27,643 bases of DNA. Source: Symsagittifera roscoffensis. Its lineage: Eukaryota > Xenacoelomorpha > Acoela > Convolutidae. The position numbers were made by a program, and so were the translations under genes. The number at the start of each line of letters is the position of its first letter. Positions within the stretch are counted from its first letter, which is position 1. The notes under the pieces were generated by a model. It was not told the DNA's origin, did no database searches, and saw only the letters and a program-made list of their open reading frames with translations. The stretch spans positions 1 to 27,643 of the forward strand of contig NW_026970823.1 of assembly GCF_963678635.1 (NCBI RefSeq), in the 5' to 3' direction. Positions 9,948 to 19,117 of this stretch are shown here, in pieces.

Positions 9948-11140
9948 TCGTGTAGACTTGTGTGATCATGCTGATTTCAGTTGCTGCATATGTGCTTTGA
10001 TGGGCAGTCTTTCACTTGATGTTAGAAAAGGCTGTTGTAACAAAGTTTCTTTTCCAAAATGAGTCTATTCTTCTCTTCCAAATAAAAATTCTGATACTTG
10101 CAGCAGTAAGCTGGGTGGTGAATTTGTCCGTCGAATGGACATGGAACCGGGTTTTCGCACTACACATTTGAGAAGTCTTCTGTGAAGGCTGGTTGGTTGA
10201 TGGTCGAGATCCGGTGGCGTGTCGAAGTCTTGGCGCTATGTTACTGATGAATGTGGACAATTCCATGTACGAATCCCTGCGTTGAATTGATTGTTGCTTG
10301 AAGCTCTGTAGTCTGTTGACAAAGTCATTGATGATGATGTCAGACCGTCCATATCGCCGTCGTAGTTCATGGAGGACAGCGTTGCACATAGTGTTATTGC
10401 AGGAGTAACCAAAAATAGCGTGATTTGCTTCTCCAGTCGTTAAAGTCTGCAGATGAGTCATCTTTTCCTGGTCTGAGATAGGTTGATTGTGGATTGTTGC
10501 TTCAAAGAGTCCGAACCACATGCTCCATTTCATAGGATTTCCATTGAAAGGCTCGATTTTTACTTTTGGTGGTCTAGTCATGAGACTGTAGTTTGTTCGC
10601 GACTGTCCGTTACTTGATGTCTGAGAATCTGCTGCTGGAAAGAATTGCTGTTCTGTAACTATGTTGAAGCTGAGGCTTGCGTTGGTGGTGTCGCGTTCTG
10701 TTTTGGACCTCTAGTGTTTGCTGAGCTGATGATCCGGGCTGATGGCTGCTGCTGGATAATGTTGACGTCTGGCTAGAGTCCCTATCTAATAATGACTGTT
10801 GTTGCACTAAGTCAGCTGTGCGTGGGCTCGAACTGTGGTGGCCTTAGTGTTCTGCTATTGTGGAGTTGTCTCTGCTGTATTTTCTTGTAGCATCTGTCTT
10901 AATTCGTCCATGATGTCGTTGTGTTAGTCTTTTATATCAGTGAAGCGGTTGATGAGATCCTCCGCAGTGGCTTGCTCAGTCGGGTGGTCTACAAGGTACG
11001 TAGTGGCGTCTTACAAATTGCTGAAAACTTTCCTCGTCTCAATTTCGGCGTCAGCTATGCTGTAGTTTGTATTGAAGTCACTGATGGCTTTTCGTACTCG
11101 TCTGAAGAGGCGCTCTAGTTGGTTTTGTTGGGCATGGCAA
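9948..11140 (-). pseudogene. Bel/Pao gag, copy 2
   Basis: Minus-strand gag, better preserved at its N-terminus than copy 1. An N-terminal region (about 11,140-10,920) includes FRRVRKAISDF and LVDHPTEQATAEDLINRF. A Gln/Ser-rich linker follows (10,807-10,610). A 189-codon open part from 10,581 begins MTRPPKVKIEPFNGNP and holds WSMWFGLFEATI and LHELRRRYGRS, motifs of the Bel/Pao gag family. The middle of the capsid region present in copy 1 is deleted here near 10,240. A decayed zinc-knuckle region (10,165-9,960) runs into the gypsy-derived block at 9,947. The Gag product would form the element's particle; this copy has stops and deletions. Confidence 0.8.
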
Positions 11141-11569
11141 GTTTGTCGTAACTGATCGTTGTTGTCGTTGCAGGTGTTGTTGAAGTTGTATGCAGTCGTG
11201 GTTTAGACCTTTTTTGTTGGTTCCTGTCCTAGGTAGCGAGACCTTAACTTAAAAGAAACAATACAAAAGAACAATGGTGCGGTAAATATATTTTCAACTA
11301 AGTATAACGAAACGAAATAATCAATTGAAAGTTACAGATGCTTGATAGTATTTCGTTTCGATACTCTAACAGGCAGAAAGTAATATAAACCAAGCGTAAA
11401 ATTAACGCCCTTTTACAAAATTTAACTTGTGGGTGGTCCGAATTGTTAAACCGATTTTTTTACACCCTAAGCAACAAAAAAATGAGTGCTCCCTGGTTGG
11501 CACTACAGACAAACTGTGCTTTCAGCCTGGTCAAGGGATCGAGCAAGGGTGTGTTTTCTGGCAATTTAG

Positions 11570-11815
11570 CTGAGTGCCAAATACAAAACGAAAATGTAAT
11601 CTTTTCTAGTTTACACGGTGAAGTTGAGCTTTTTCTCACTTTAAACGTTGATTTGATTATAATTTAGTTGGTTGCACGTGTTTCGTAGTTCAGTTTTGCT
11701 TTTTTCCCAACTTTGTGTTTGCTGAACTCTGGTTTTCAATTTCTTTCCCGGAGTTTTCTTGATTACATGTGAAAAGTTTAACTCATCTAAGATGGTTGTC
11801 AATGTCAAATTTGCA
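11570..11815 (-). repeat. 5' LTR of the Bel/Pao element
   Basis: Partner of 3,700-3,946. In element orientation it starts TGCAAATTTGACATTGACAA at 11,815 and aligns with the other LTR down to about 11,570. A leader of about 400 bp (11,141-11,569) with no clear coding sequence separates it from gag. The pair brackets the whole Bel/Pao block. The many differences between them indicate an old insertion. Confidence 0.65.
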
Positions 11816-12211
11816 AGTAAGAAACTCTCTGCCAGAGTGTGGTGAACAAAAAAACATACTCAGGTTTGGATTTAGGCTGGACGCCCTCCCCCCTCCACTC
11901 AGGAATTTCACCCTCTCACCAATCGAAGGCACTCTTTGATATTATTTATTGACATCATTTTTAGGCCCGCTAACCGTAAAGTTTTAAAGCATTATAAATT
12001 AATTTTGAAAGAGCTTTTTTTTTGTTCAAAAATTTCCAAGAATTACAAAAAACGGCAGTTTGACTGTTTTTCCCCAAAAATTTCCTACGGCCAACAAAAG
12101 TTGGCCAAAGGGCCTTTGTAGTGTTCTGGAGGCGCTCGGAATATCAAATCAACCTGAAGAACTGGGCGACAGCTTTTTAAAAAAATTGAAATCCGCAAAC
12201 TTATCACCCCC
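11816..12211. other. unassigned spacer between the two LTR elements
   Basis: About 400 bp between the outer ends of the Bel/Pao and gypsy LTRs, probably original intron sequence of the host gene. It includes a C-rich run near 11,885-11,920 and an AT-rich remainder. A 61-codon plus-strand ORF (11,936-12,121) shows no recognisable features. No gene is called here. Confidence 0.4.
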
Positions 12212-12422
12212 TGATAAATTGTGTCTTTGTAACAGCTAATACTACCTAATGTACAGATAAAATGTTGGTTAAAATAAACGTAATCTCAAAGTTGAAACAT
12301 TAAAATAATGAAAAAGCAATCTCTCCGACGGAGAGATTGAACGTATCAAGGCTATAGAGCACTAGTTATAACAAATAGCAATTAATGATAAATGCATGGT
12401 TAAAACATTGCAATCCACAACA
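12212..12422 (-). repeat. 3' LTR of the Ty3/gypsy element
   Basis: A 211 bp LTR. In element orientation it begins TGTTGTGGATTGCAATG after the purine-rich string TTGAGGGAAA and ends ACAATTTATCA. It matches 18,737-18,950 along its length, including both ends, which fixes the boundaries as TG...CA. It contains a perfect 23 bp palindrome (arms CAATCTCTCCG / CGGAGAGATTG, one central base) at 12,317-12,339. Confidence 0.85.
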
Positions 12423-12848
12423 TTTCCCTCAATAGGAAAAAAAATAAACTAAATTAAAGGTAACTGGCCCTTTTCTCCCCTTGAAGGAAGCTAAAGAGAA
12501 ATTTAATATACAAAGACAAGAGATATTCAAGCAAATATTTCTAACACGAAAGACTAATGATTGGTAAAATAAGCAATTAAACTAGACTCAAACGTGATAT
12601 GACATGATAGATCGGACGGAAAAAACTATCTTGATATTATTTTATTAGCAATTGGGTGATAAAATTAATTGACACTGAATGTGCACTAAAGTTACGTTAA
12701 TAGAAAATGAGTAATAAAAATATTTACCGCTGAATATGCACTAATTTTGCTTAGACAAACGTGGGAAAAAACAAGTACTATGAAATTAATGAAGTTTTAA
12801 GAAAATTTTTCAGTTTTAGTTTTTTTCATCTGCGTTAAACTTTTCTAG

Positions 12849-13457
12849 TTAGGCGTTGAAAAATTCGCTGTCCAAACTTTCCAAATCGTTAAAACTGTTT
12901 AGAGTCTCCCTTTTTGACTGATCTGTTGAGGAAAGAGGAAATGCTTCCGTTGATGAGGAGTCTGAGGCATTAGCTGAGTTTTCTGGAGATTGAATTGTGA
13001 AAATACGAGTTTTTTTATCCGAAGGGAATGAAGTGAGGGTTGTTTCGTTAAAACCTCTTTTTTCGTTACTATCGAGCGGGATCGTGTTTGACGCTGATCC
13101 AGGCTGGTCGTCTTTGCTATCTATAGTATCTATGTAAAACCTTTAACCATAAAAATTGGGAGGTCCTAAAATCGGCTCGAGCGTCGGAATTTAAAATCCT
13201 TACCGGTGGCAGTGTTTTTCTCCGAATAAAATTCTTGAGCAGCAGCACTTTCATCCAAGGAATCGACAATCTCGTAGATTGGGAAGTCGACCAATGTGTC
13301 CCTCGCTGTATTCCGCCGTATATCCTGAGGCTGTTCCGGATGTTTGGTCTCCGAGTCTGATGAGATTTGTGTGGTTGAGTAGAGTTGGTTTGGACTACGT
13401 CCTGCGGGAATGGTACTGATCGAGCAATTCAGCGGATCAGAAGATGAAGGTTGCCAT
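12849..13457 (-). CDS. acidic two-exon ORF at gypsy 3' end, copy 2
   Basis: Exon i spans 13,457-13,204 (254 bp, 84 full codons). Exon ii spans 13,129-12,849 (281 bp, ending in TAA). They are separated by a 74 bp intron with donor CACCG|GTAAGG and acceptor TTTTACATAG|AT. The acceptor for exon i is GAGATTTTAG|A, so an upstream exon ending in phase 2 should exist but was not found. The peptide is rich in Ser, Asp, Glu, Thr and Asn and ends LESLDSEFFNA. It lies between the gypsy pol remains and the 3' LTR, where env or accessory genes sit in Ty3/gypsy elements. Against the copy at 9,256-9,927, the length differences of 6 and 15 bp keep the frame, suggesting past selection on the protein. It has no recognised domain; a cytoplasmic tail or regulatory protein is speculation. 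Confidence 0.55.
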
Positions 13458-13544
13458 CTAAAATCTCAGTTTTTCGTCGTATAGACTTGTGTGACTTCTT
13501 TTCTACAAGACAGTTAGAGCGATGGTCCCAAAATGTACAAAATT

Positions 13545-13775
13545 TTAATTTCTTTTTATTGCAATCGCAAAATAATTTAAAATCGTGACTAGTAAAACAG
13601 GAAGCGTGATCAATGCGGATAGAAATTGGAATGCCATGAACGAAAAAAAATCCTGAAGAAAATCAATTACTGTGTTTGAAGAGGTGGAATATGTTATATT
13701 AGACGATGAAAAGTTTTGAGGATTTGTCGATGCATAGCAAACGAAATTTAGTATATCCCCTACTGGAATCCAATG
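13545..13775 (-). pseudogene. possible env-like membrane-anchor end
   Basis: A minus-strand frame leaves the CATA microsatellite and reads about 70 codons of non-repetitive protein. It contains one strong hydrophobic stretch of about 20 residues (ALITLPVLLVTILNYFAIAI) and ends two codons after KR at TAA. Its position, after pol and before the 3' LTR, is where a gypsy env gene would end, and a C-terminal anchor with a short basic tail fits. Without the ectodomain, cut away by the microsatellite, this is only suggestive. Confidence 0.3.
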
Positions 13776-13777
13776 GA

Positions 13778-14164
13778 CCAGCATATATACATACATACAT
13801 ACATACATATATACATTCATACATACATGCATACATACATACATACACACACACATACATACATACATACATACACACATACATACATACATACATACAT
13901 ACATACATACATACATACATACATACATACATACATACATACATACATACATACATACATACATACATACATACATACATACATACATACATACATACAT
14001 ACATACATACATACATACATACATACATACATACATACATACATACATACATACATACATACATACATACATACAAACATACATATATACATACATACAT
14101 ACATACATACATACATACATACATACATACATACATACATACATACATACATACATACATACAT
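13778..14164. repeat. (CATA)n microsatellite
   Basis: Almost 390 bp of tandem ACAT/CATA tetranucleotides, with a few interruptions near the left end (CACACA, TATATA, GCATACA) and a long nearly pure core. All long ORFs over it are artefacts of the 4 bp unit, which reads as a four-residue repeat in every frame. It separates the gypsy RT copy on its right from the possible env end on its left. Confidence 0.97.
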
Positions 14165-15200
14165 AATGGGGCGATTCCTGATTTAGATATTTTAAATCCG
14201 AGCATATCTATTTCCCTTTGAAAGAAGTTACAAATTGTTTGACCATTTAATGGCAAATATTTAATCGTCTAAATCGGTAAAAGTTTGTGAACGATTTTTT
14301 TATGTTCTGAAAAACTTCCTTTGGAAGCAACTAAAATGTCGTCAAGGTAACAATTTGTGAAATTAATATTTCCGGTTCTTGAGTCCATGACTCTCAGAAA
14401 TTGGTTTGGCATATCGCCATGTCCGCAAAAGACTGTTAAAAATTGATAAGTCCCGGTTATGTCCCCGCACACCAAGCAAGAAAGTTGACTCTAGGCGTTC
14501 TTCAAGTCTAAGTTGGTGAGCAAAACTTATCCGGTGGAATCATTTGGAATTTCTGAGGCGACCTTGTCTACTAATTCGTGTATACTAGGCATTTGTTATT
14601 TGTTCCTGTAAATTTAGTTTTTAAAGAATTTCGAATCGAGTGCTAGATTGACCGATTGGTCATTTTCGCAGGTGATAAAGATTGGACTATTAAATCTATC
14701 CTTGTCACTTTTTTCTACTTTTTGATGTGTTCTTCGGATTTGAGTCGGTTTAATTCTGTGTTTGCCGCCTCGAGGAAATGGAGGGGAACATGTCTACTTT
14801 TAGTTTTGTTATTTTTAGAGTTTCGTGAAAATGGGTGAGTTTTGTCTGATTTTTTCATTTTTCCAATCCAAAAGAATCATTGGTCTTCCTCACGAAGGCT
14901 ACTGACAGTTTTTTCAGAATTTATTGAAAAAAAAATGGAGGATTTTTACTCGCGTGAATTTTTTGGCCGAAAATCTTTTTTCCTTCGTTTCCGAGGGCTT
15001 TAGGATTGATCAGAGTTTTTTGTCAGCTTCTTCGAATCTCATGCCGTTGAATCGCTTTGTTTCCGTCTTTATAGAAGCTGTCTCTTCGTTGTCAAATCTC
15101 TTTTGTTCTCGGATGTTTGTCTAGACGAGACGTTTTTTAAGCTTCCGGTTCGCCGTCCGGTGAATTTTCCAAAAGTGGTGGTTGTGGATGATATCTTTCT
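14165..15200 (-). pseudogene. gypsy partial duplicate: gag start fused to RT
   Basis: A second, shortened copy of 16,636-18,577. Reading on the minus strand, the gag 5' part (15,200-14,885) is joined directly to the RT region (14,877-14,165). An 876 bp segment corresponding to 17,380-18,255 is missing, and the join lies at CATTGGT, which occurs at both ends of the missing segment in the longer copy. The RT keeps NCYLDDILVASKG (near 14,358-14,320) and FKISKSGIAPL, then stops exactly at the microsatellite. Its upstream end is fused to the truncated integrase at 15,201. Several stops occur. Confidence 0.8.
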
Positions 15201-16100
15201 ATCGACATTGGGAACAATTTATCCCGTGGAAGTAAATCTGATGATTTTTGTGAGGCCACCATACATACTGAGCGAAATACATCCTTGCCGAATTGTCCTG
15301 GATGAGCTTCGTGTAAGGTCGCCATAGCCGCATTTCTTACGGTAAAGGGTATTTCGAGTTTTTCATCCATGTATAATAATCCTTCGGATTCATGAAGATC
15401 CTTATGGAATTAGTTCAAGTAGTGAAAGTTAGCATGATTCTTATCTAATTAATTCTGAAGAGCTTTGTTGGTGCGACTTAACATTGGGTCTTTCTCCATT
15501 AAAAAAGCTAACAATCTAGCATTGGATAACGTGTTTAAGTCCAAAAGGCGTTCCGGCAGCTCAAATTTTCACGTTTTTAGTCACTTATTTTCCGTGTTAA
15601 TTTAAGATGGGAAATTCGACTGTGACTTTAAAACCGGAAGTAGGAGCATTTATTACAATTTGAATATCAGCCAAGTTTACAGTTTTTACAATTTTAGGAT
15701 CCTGTGGACTAATAATTAAGCTACAATTAAGAATTAAAAAAACAAAAATGCGGAATTGATAAAGAAATTTTTTATTGGAACAATGTTCAAAAAATCCGAA
15801 GGAACACGTTTAGAATTACAAATTTCAGTTCTGTACTTTTATATTGCAATTTGGAAGATTCGAGTTAATGCGCTTAAGAACTGAATTGATAACATAATTA
15901 CATAAGCTGGCGTATTGGAAGTTTCCAGAGATGAACCAATAGCGTTACAAATCAATTTTCCGTTATCTTACGGTTTCTCAATTTTCTTGATTATAAAAAC
16001 TACAAAATGTTTGTCGCAATGGGATGGGGAAAATGGTTTTTCTGAGGAAGATCTTGAAATTAAGTCATTAAAACTCACGTCTTTTCCTGCTAACCCATCT
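15201..16100 (-). pseudogene. gypsy integrase N-terminal fragment and connection
   Basis: Downstream of RNase H on the minus strand is a degraded connection region, then the integrase zinc-binding domain. It reads LEIPFTVRN, LHEAHPGQFG (His-His), and after a frame change YVWWPHKN and INCSQC (Cys-Cys), between about 15,370 and 15,203. This gives the HHCC finger. The catalytic core that should follow is absent, because the sequence switches to the duplicated gag at 15,200. Stops between the blocks show it is dead. Confidence 0.75.
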
Positions 16101-16430
16101 TGTTAGGCGACTATGATATGTTTTACTTTCATGAATAGATGAGAGAGCCGAAAGGAGGGCTTTATGATCCGTAAAAATTTGAAATTTCGAGCCGTAAAGG
16201 CAATCCTTATAATTTTCGACAACCCAGACGACTCCCAAATGTTCCAATTCATTTGTGGATTATTTGGATTCGTGCTGGTTTAAAAATCTTCAAGCGAAAA
16301 AGACTGATTTCCAGTAGTTCCCGTGGAATTATTCTAAGGAAGCACCAAGTCCATTATGGGATGCATCTGCTTTTACTCTCGTATTTCGCTTAACGTCGAA
16401 ATGTGTGTTTTCAGTAATATTGATTTTTTT
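16101..16430 (-). pseudogene. gypsy RNase H remnant
   Basis: Minus-strand RNase H of Ty3/gypsy type: VKADASHNGLGASLE (the usual T-D-A-S-x-x-G-x-G-A-x-L, near 16,380-16,335), STNELEHLGVVWVVENY (near 16,265-16,215), and GSKFQIFTDHKALLSAL (near 16,195-16,145). Two stops interrupt it. It follows RT in the normal order. Confidence 0.85.
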
Positions 16431-16439
16431 TTGCTAAAC

Positions 16440-17380
16440 TTCTCGAATGCCTTTTGTATGTTCTTCGATCCATAAAAAGAATGATTTCTTGTTCAGTAAA
16501 GGTCTTCAGGGACTTCCGAGCGATGCTAAGTTTTGGACAACTTTATTATATTGATTTGTTGAAACGAAAAATGATCCTAATTCATTTACATTTTTGGAAT
16601 TGGAATGTCTTTCTTGGCCTTAATATTGTCGATTAATGGGGCGATTCCTGATTAAGATATTTTAAATCCGAGCCTATCTATTTCTCTTCGAAAGAAGGTA
16701 CAAATTGTTTGACCATTTAATGGCAAAAATTTAATAGTCTAAATCGATAAAAGTTTGTGAACGATTTTTTTATGTTCTGAAAAACTTCCTTTGGAAGCAA
16801 CTAAAATGTCGTTGGAAGCAACTAATATTAATTTCACAAAAAGTAACAATTTGTGAAATTAATATTTCCGGTTCTTGAGTCCATGACTCTCAGAAATTGG
16901 TTTGGCATATCGCCAAGTCCGCAAAAGACTGTTAAACATTGATATGCCCCAGTTATATCCCCGCACACCAAGCAAGAAAGTTGACTCTAGGCGTTTTTCA
17001 AGTCTAAGTTGGTAAACAAAACTTTACCGGTGGAATCATTTGGAATTTGTGAGGCGACATTGTCTACTAATTCGTGTATTCTAGGCATTTGTTATTTGTT
17101 CCTGTAAATTTTTTTTAAAAGAATTTCGAATCGAGTGCTAAATTGATCGATTTGTCATTTTTGCAGGTGATAAAGATTGGACTATTAAATCTACCCTTGT
17201 CGCAACTTTCTAATTTTTGATGTGTTCTTCGGATTTGAGTCGGTTTAGTTCTGTGTTTGCCGCCTCGAGGAAATGGAGGGGAATATGTCTATTTTTAATT
17301 TTATTATTTTTAGAGGTTCGTGAAAATGGGTGAGTTTTGTCTGATTTTTTCATTTTTCCAATCCAAAAGAATCATTGGTT
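16440..17380 (-). pseudogene. gypsy reverse transcriptase remnant (main copy)
   Basis: The minus-strand RT starts with the long N-terminal region (LEAANTELNRL, near 17,270) and runs through HGLKNRKY to the catalytic site. The end of the domain reads SKSGIAPL, then KDIPIPK and LRSFFGSIN (near 16,660-16,520), the normal thumb lead-in to RNase H. The YLDD box is destroyed by an insertion containing an inverted copy of the adjacent 17 bases (16,824-16,866). The shortened duplicate at 14,165-15,200 still has the box. Multiple stops. Confidence 0.8.
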
Positions 17381-18577
17381 ATACTATTTATTTTTTTCTT
17401 TGTTGGCTGCTAATCCACAGCATAATTTTTCGTCGATTGGTCTACCGGATAAGTACGGGTCTCGCAAGTTTGTTTCGTGCAGGACCTTTCGCTTGAGGAA
17501 TCTCATGGGACTAGCTGGGTCAACTTAAATATTGAGATTAACTTGGTTTTCTTTTTCCATCCTGATGTTTAATTTTTTTTTGATTTCATTTCCTTGGTTG
17601 TCACATTTAATACAGAGCAATCATCGTTGTCGTTCTGTCCGGATTATGACCATGCGTTGATTGCTTTACAACTTTCTCTATTTGTATGGTCGTTATTAAC
17701 ATCCGGTCGATCCGAAGAATGTTTACAGTCTGCATTATATACAATTTGACACTCTACTTTTTTGAACGTTTTTACGGCGGGATTTACTTAGTCTGGTGGA
17801 GTGTCCACGATATTTACAAGGTTGTGTGCTCTGCTGGGCACACCGCCAAGTGTGCTTTTCAAAATGTGCCGACACATTCCGTATAAGTGTTACTTCGTTC
17901 GATGTTTAAAGTTGGTTCCCTTTTCACCCTAAAATGGTTAAAAGGTTTGTTGAAAAAAATTTATTGGCTTTAAAATTGTTTGTCATTTTCATGTGGTTCG
18001 TTTCGTTATTCATTTTTCGTCGGTTGAAGCCACGTTTAGTTCTTCCAGAGGTGGAAATAATTCTGTAAGGAGCCTCCGTTGGATATCTGAGTTTTTGATA
18101 TTAGCGATGAAAATATCTCGTATTCATTCGTCTTCTCCTGCGGACATGTGGCATTTCTTTGCCATACCGGCGAGGGCTCCCCAGAATTGCTCTAACGATT
18201 CTCTGTCTTTCTGTTCCCTGATCAAGAATTTATGGTTTTCGAACGTTACATTGGTCTTCCTCACAAAGGTTACTGACAGTTTTTTCAGAATTTTTTGAAA
18301 AAAAAATTGGAGGATTTTTACTCGCCCGAATTTTTTGGCCGAAAATCTTTTTTCCTTCGTTTCCGAGGGCTTTAGGATTGATCAGAGTTTTTTGTCAGCT
18401 TCTTCGAATCTCATGCCAATGAATCGCTTTGTTTCCGTCTTTATAGAAGCTGTCTCTTCGTTGTCAAATCTCTTTTGTTCTCGGATGTTTGTCTAGACGA
18501 GACGTTTTTTAAGCTTCCGGTTCGCCGTCCGGTGAATTTTCCAAAAGTGGTGGTTGTGGATGATATCTTTCTATCGG
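17381..18577 (-). pseudogene. gypsy gag and protease remnant
   Basis: Minus-strand gag has FENHKFLIREQKDRESLEQF (near 18,245-18,185), then AKKCHMSAGED and IRDIFIANIKNSDIQRRLLTE (near 18,160-18,050). This is the typical R/N-x-K-F-x-x-R-x-Q-x-x-x-E-S core of gypsy gag. A decayed double zinc knuckle follows near 17,890-17,790 (AVCPAEHTTCKYRGH). A protease-like segment at 17,525-17,485 reads VDPASPMRFL where V-D-T/S-G-S-x-x-x-F/I is expected, so the catalytic D-T-G has been altered. The block at 18,256-18,577 is shared with the duplicate at 14,885-15,200. Stops and frameshifts throughout. Confidence 0.75.
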
Positions 18578-18736
18578 GTTCAAAAGGTTATCAATACCAA
18601 TGTTCTCCTTTGCTATTACTGTCAGTTGAAACAGATCGCTTCACTCCTCCCAGGGAATTGGCGGGTCCACCCTATGGTTTTACAAAAATGAAAGTATACC
18701 TCTCACGTTGGATTTGTTACTGATTTCACTGCGACA

Positions 18737-18950
18737 TGATAAATTGTTCCTTTGTTAGAGCTAATTCTAATTAATGTACAGATAAAATGTTGGTTAAAAA
18801 TGAAATATCTCAAAGCTAAAACATTAAAATAGTGAGAGAGCATTCTCTCTAACAGAGAGAATGAAGGGATCAAGGTCATAAAATAGGTACCAGTTATCAC
18901 AAATAGCAATTAATTATAAAGGTATGATTAAAACACTGCAAATCACAACA
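18737..18950 (-). repeat. 5' LTR of the Ty3/gypsy element
   Basis: A 214 bp partner of 12,212-12,422. In element orientation it starts TGTTGTGATTTGCAGTG at 18,950 and ends ACAATTTATCA at 18,737. It is followed downstream by a 160 bp leader (18,578-18,736) and gag. No good match to a common tRNA primer site (TGG...) was seen immediately inside. It contains a palindrome at 18,841-18,863 with arms CATTCTCTCT / AGAGAGAATG, equivalent to the one in the 3' LTR but different in sequence. Confidence 0.85.
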
Positions 18951-19117
18951 CACCCTCGAGGAAATCCTAAATCAAACCCTGAACAAACTATTTAACCTTT
19001 TAAATAATTACCCTGGATACATTTTTGTACTTATTTGGTGCAATTAAAAATCAAATCATTCAAAACATTGTTAAAATAACATAAAAGTGAAGGACATTAT
19101 GGGTTTTAAAAAAATAC

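Noticed and set aside
13545-14256. Several ORFs of 115-203 codons on both strands with four-residue repeats
   Set aside because: They are produced by the CATA microsatellite, which is open in all frames. Only the non-repetitive tail at 13,545-13,775 was kept, at low confidence.
18951-18970. Target-site duplication for the gypsy element (GGGTG / GGGGGTG next to the two LTRs)
   Set aside because: The two flanks are similar but not an exact equal-length repeat, and both are G-rich by composition; not firm enough to call.
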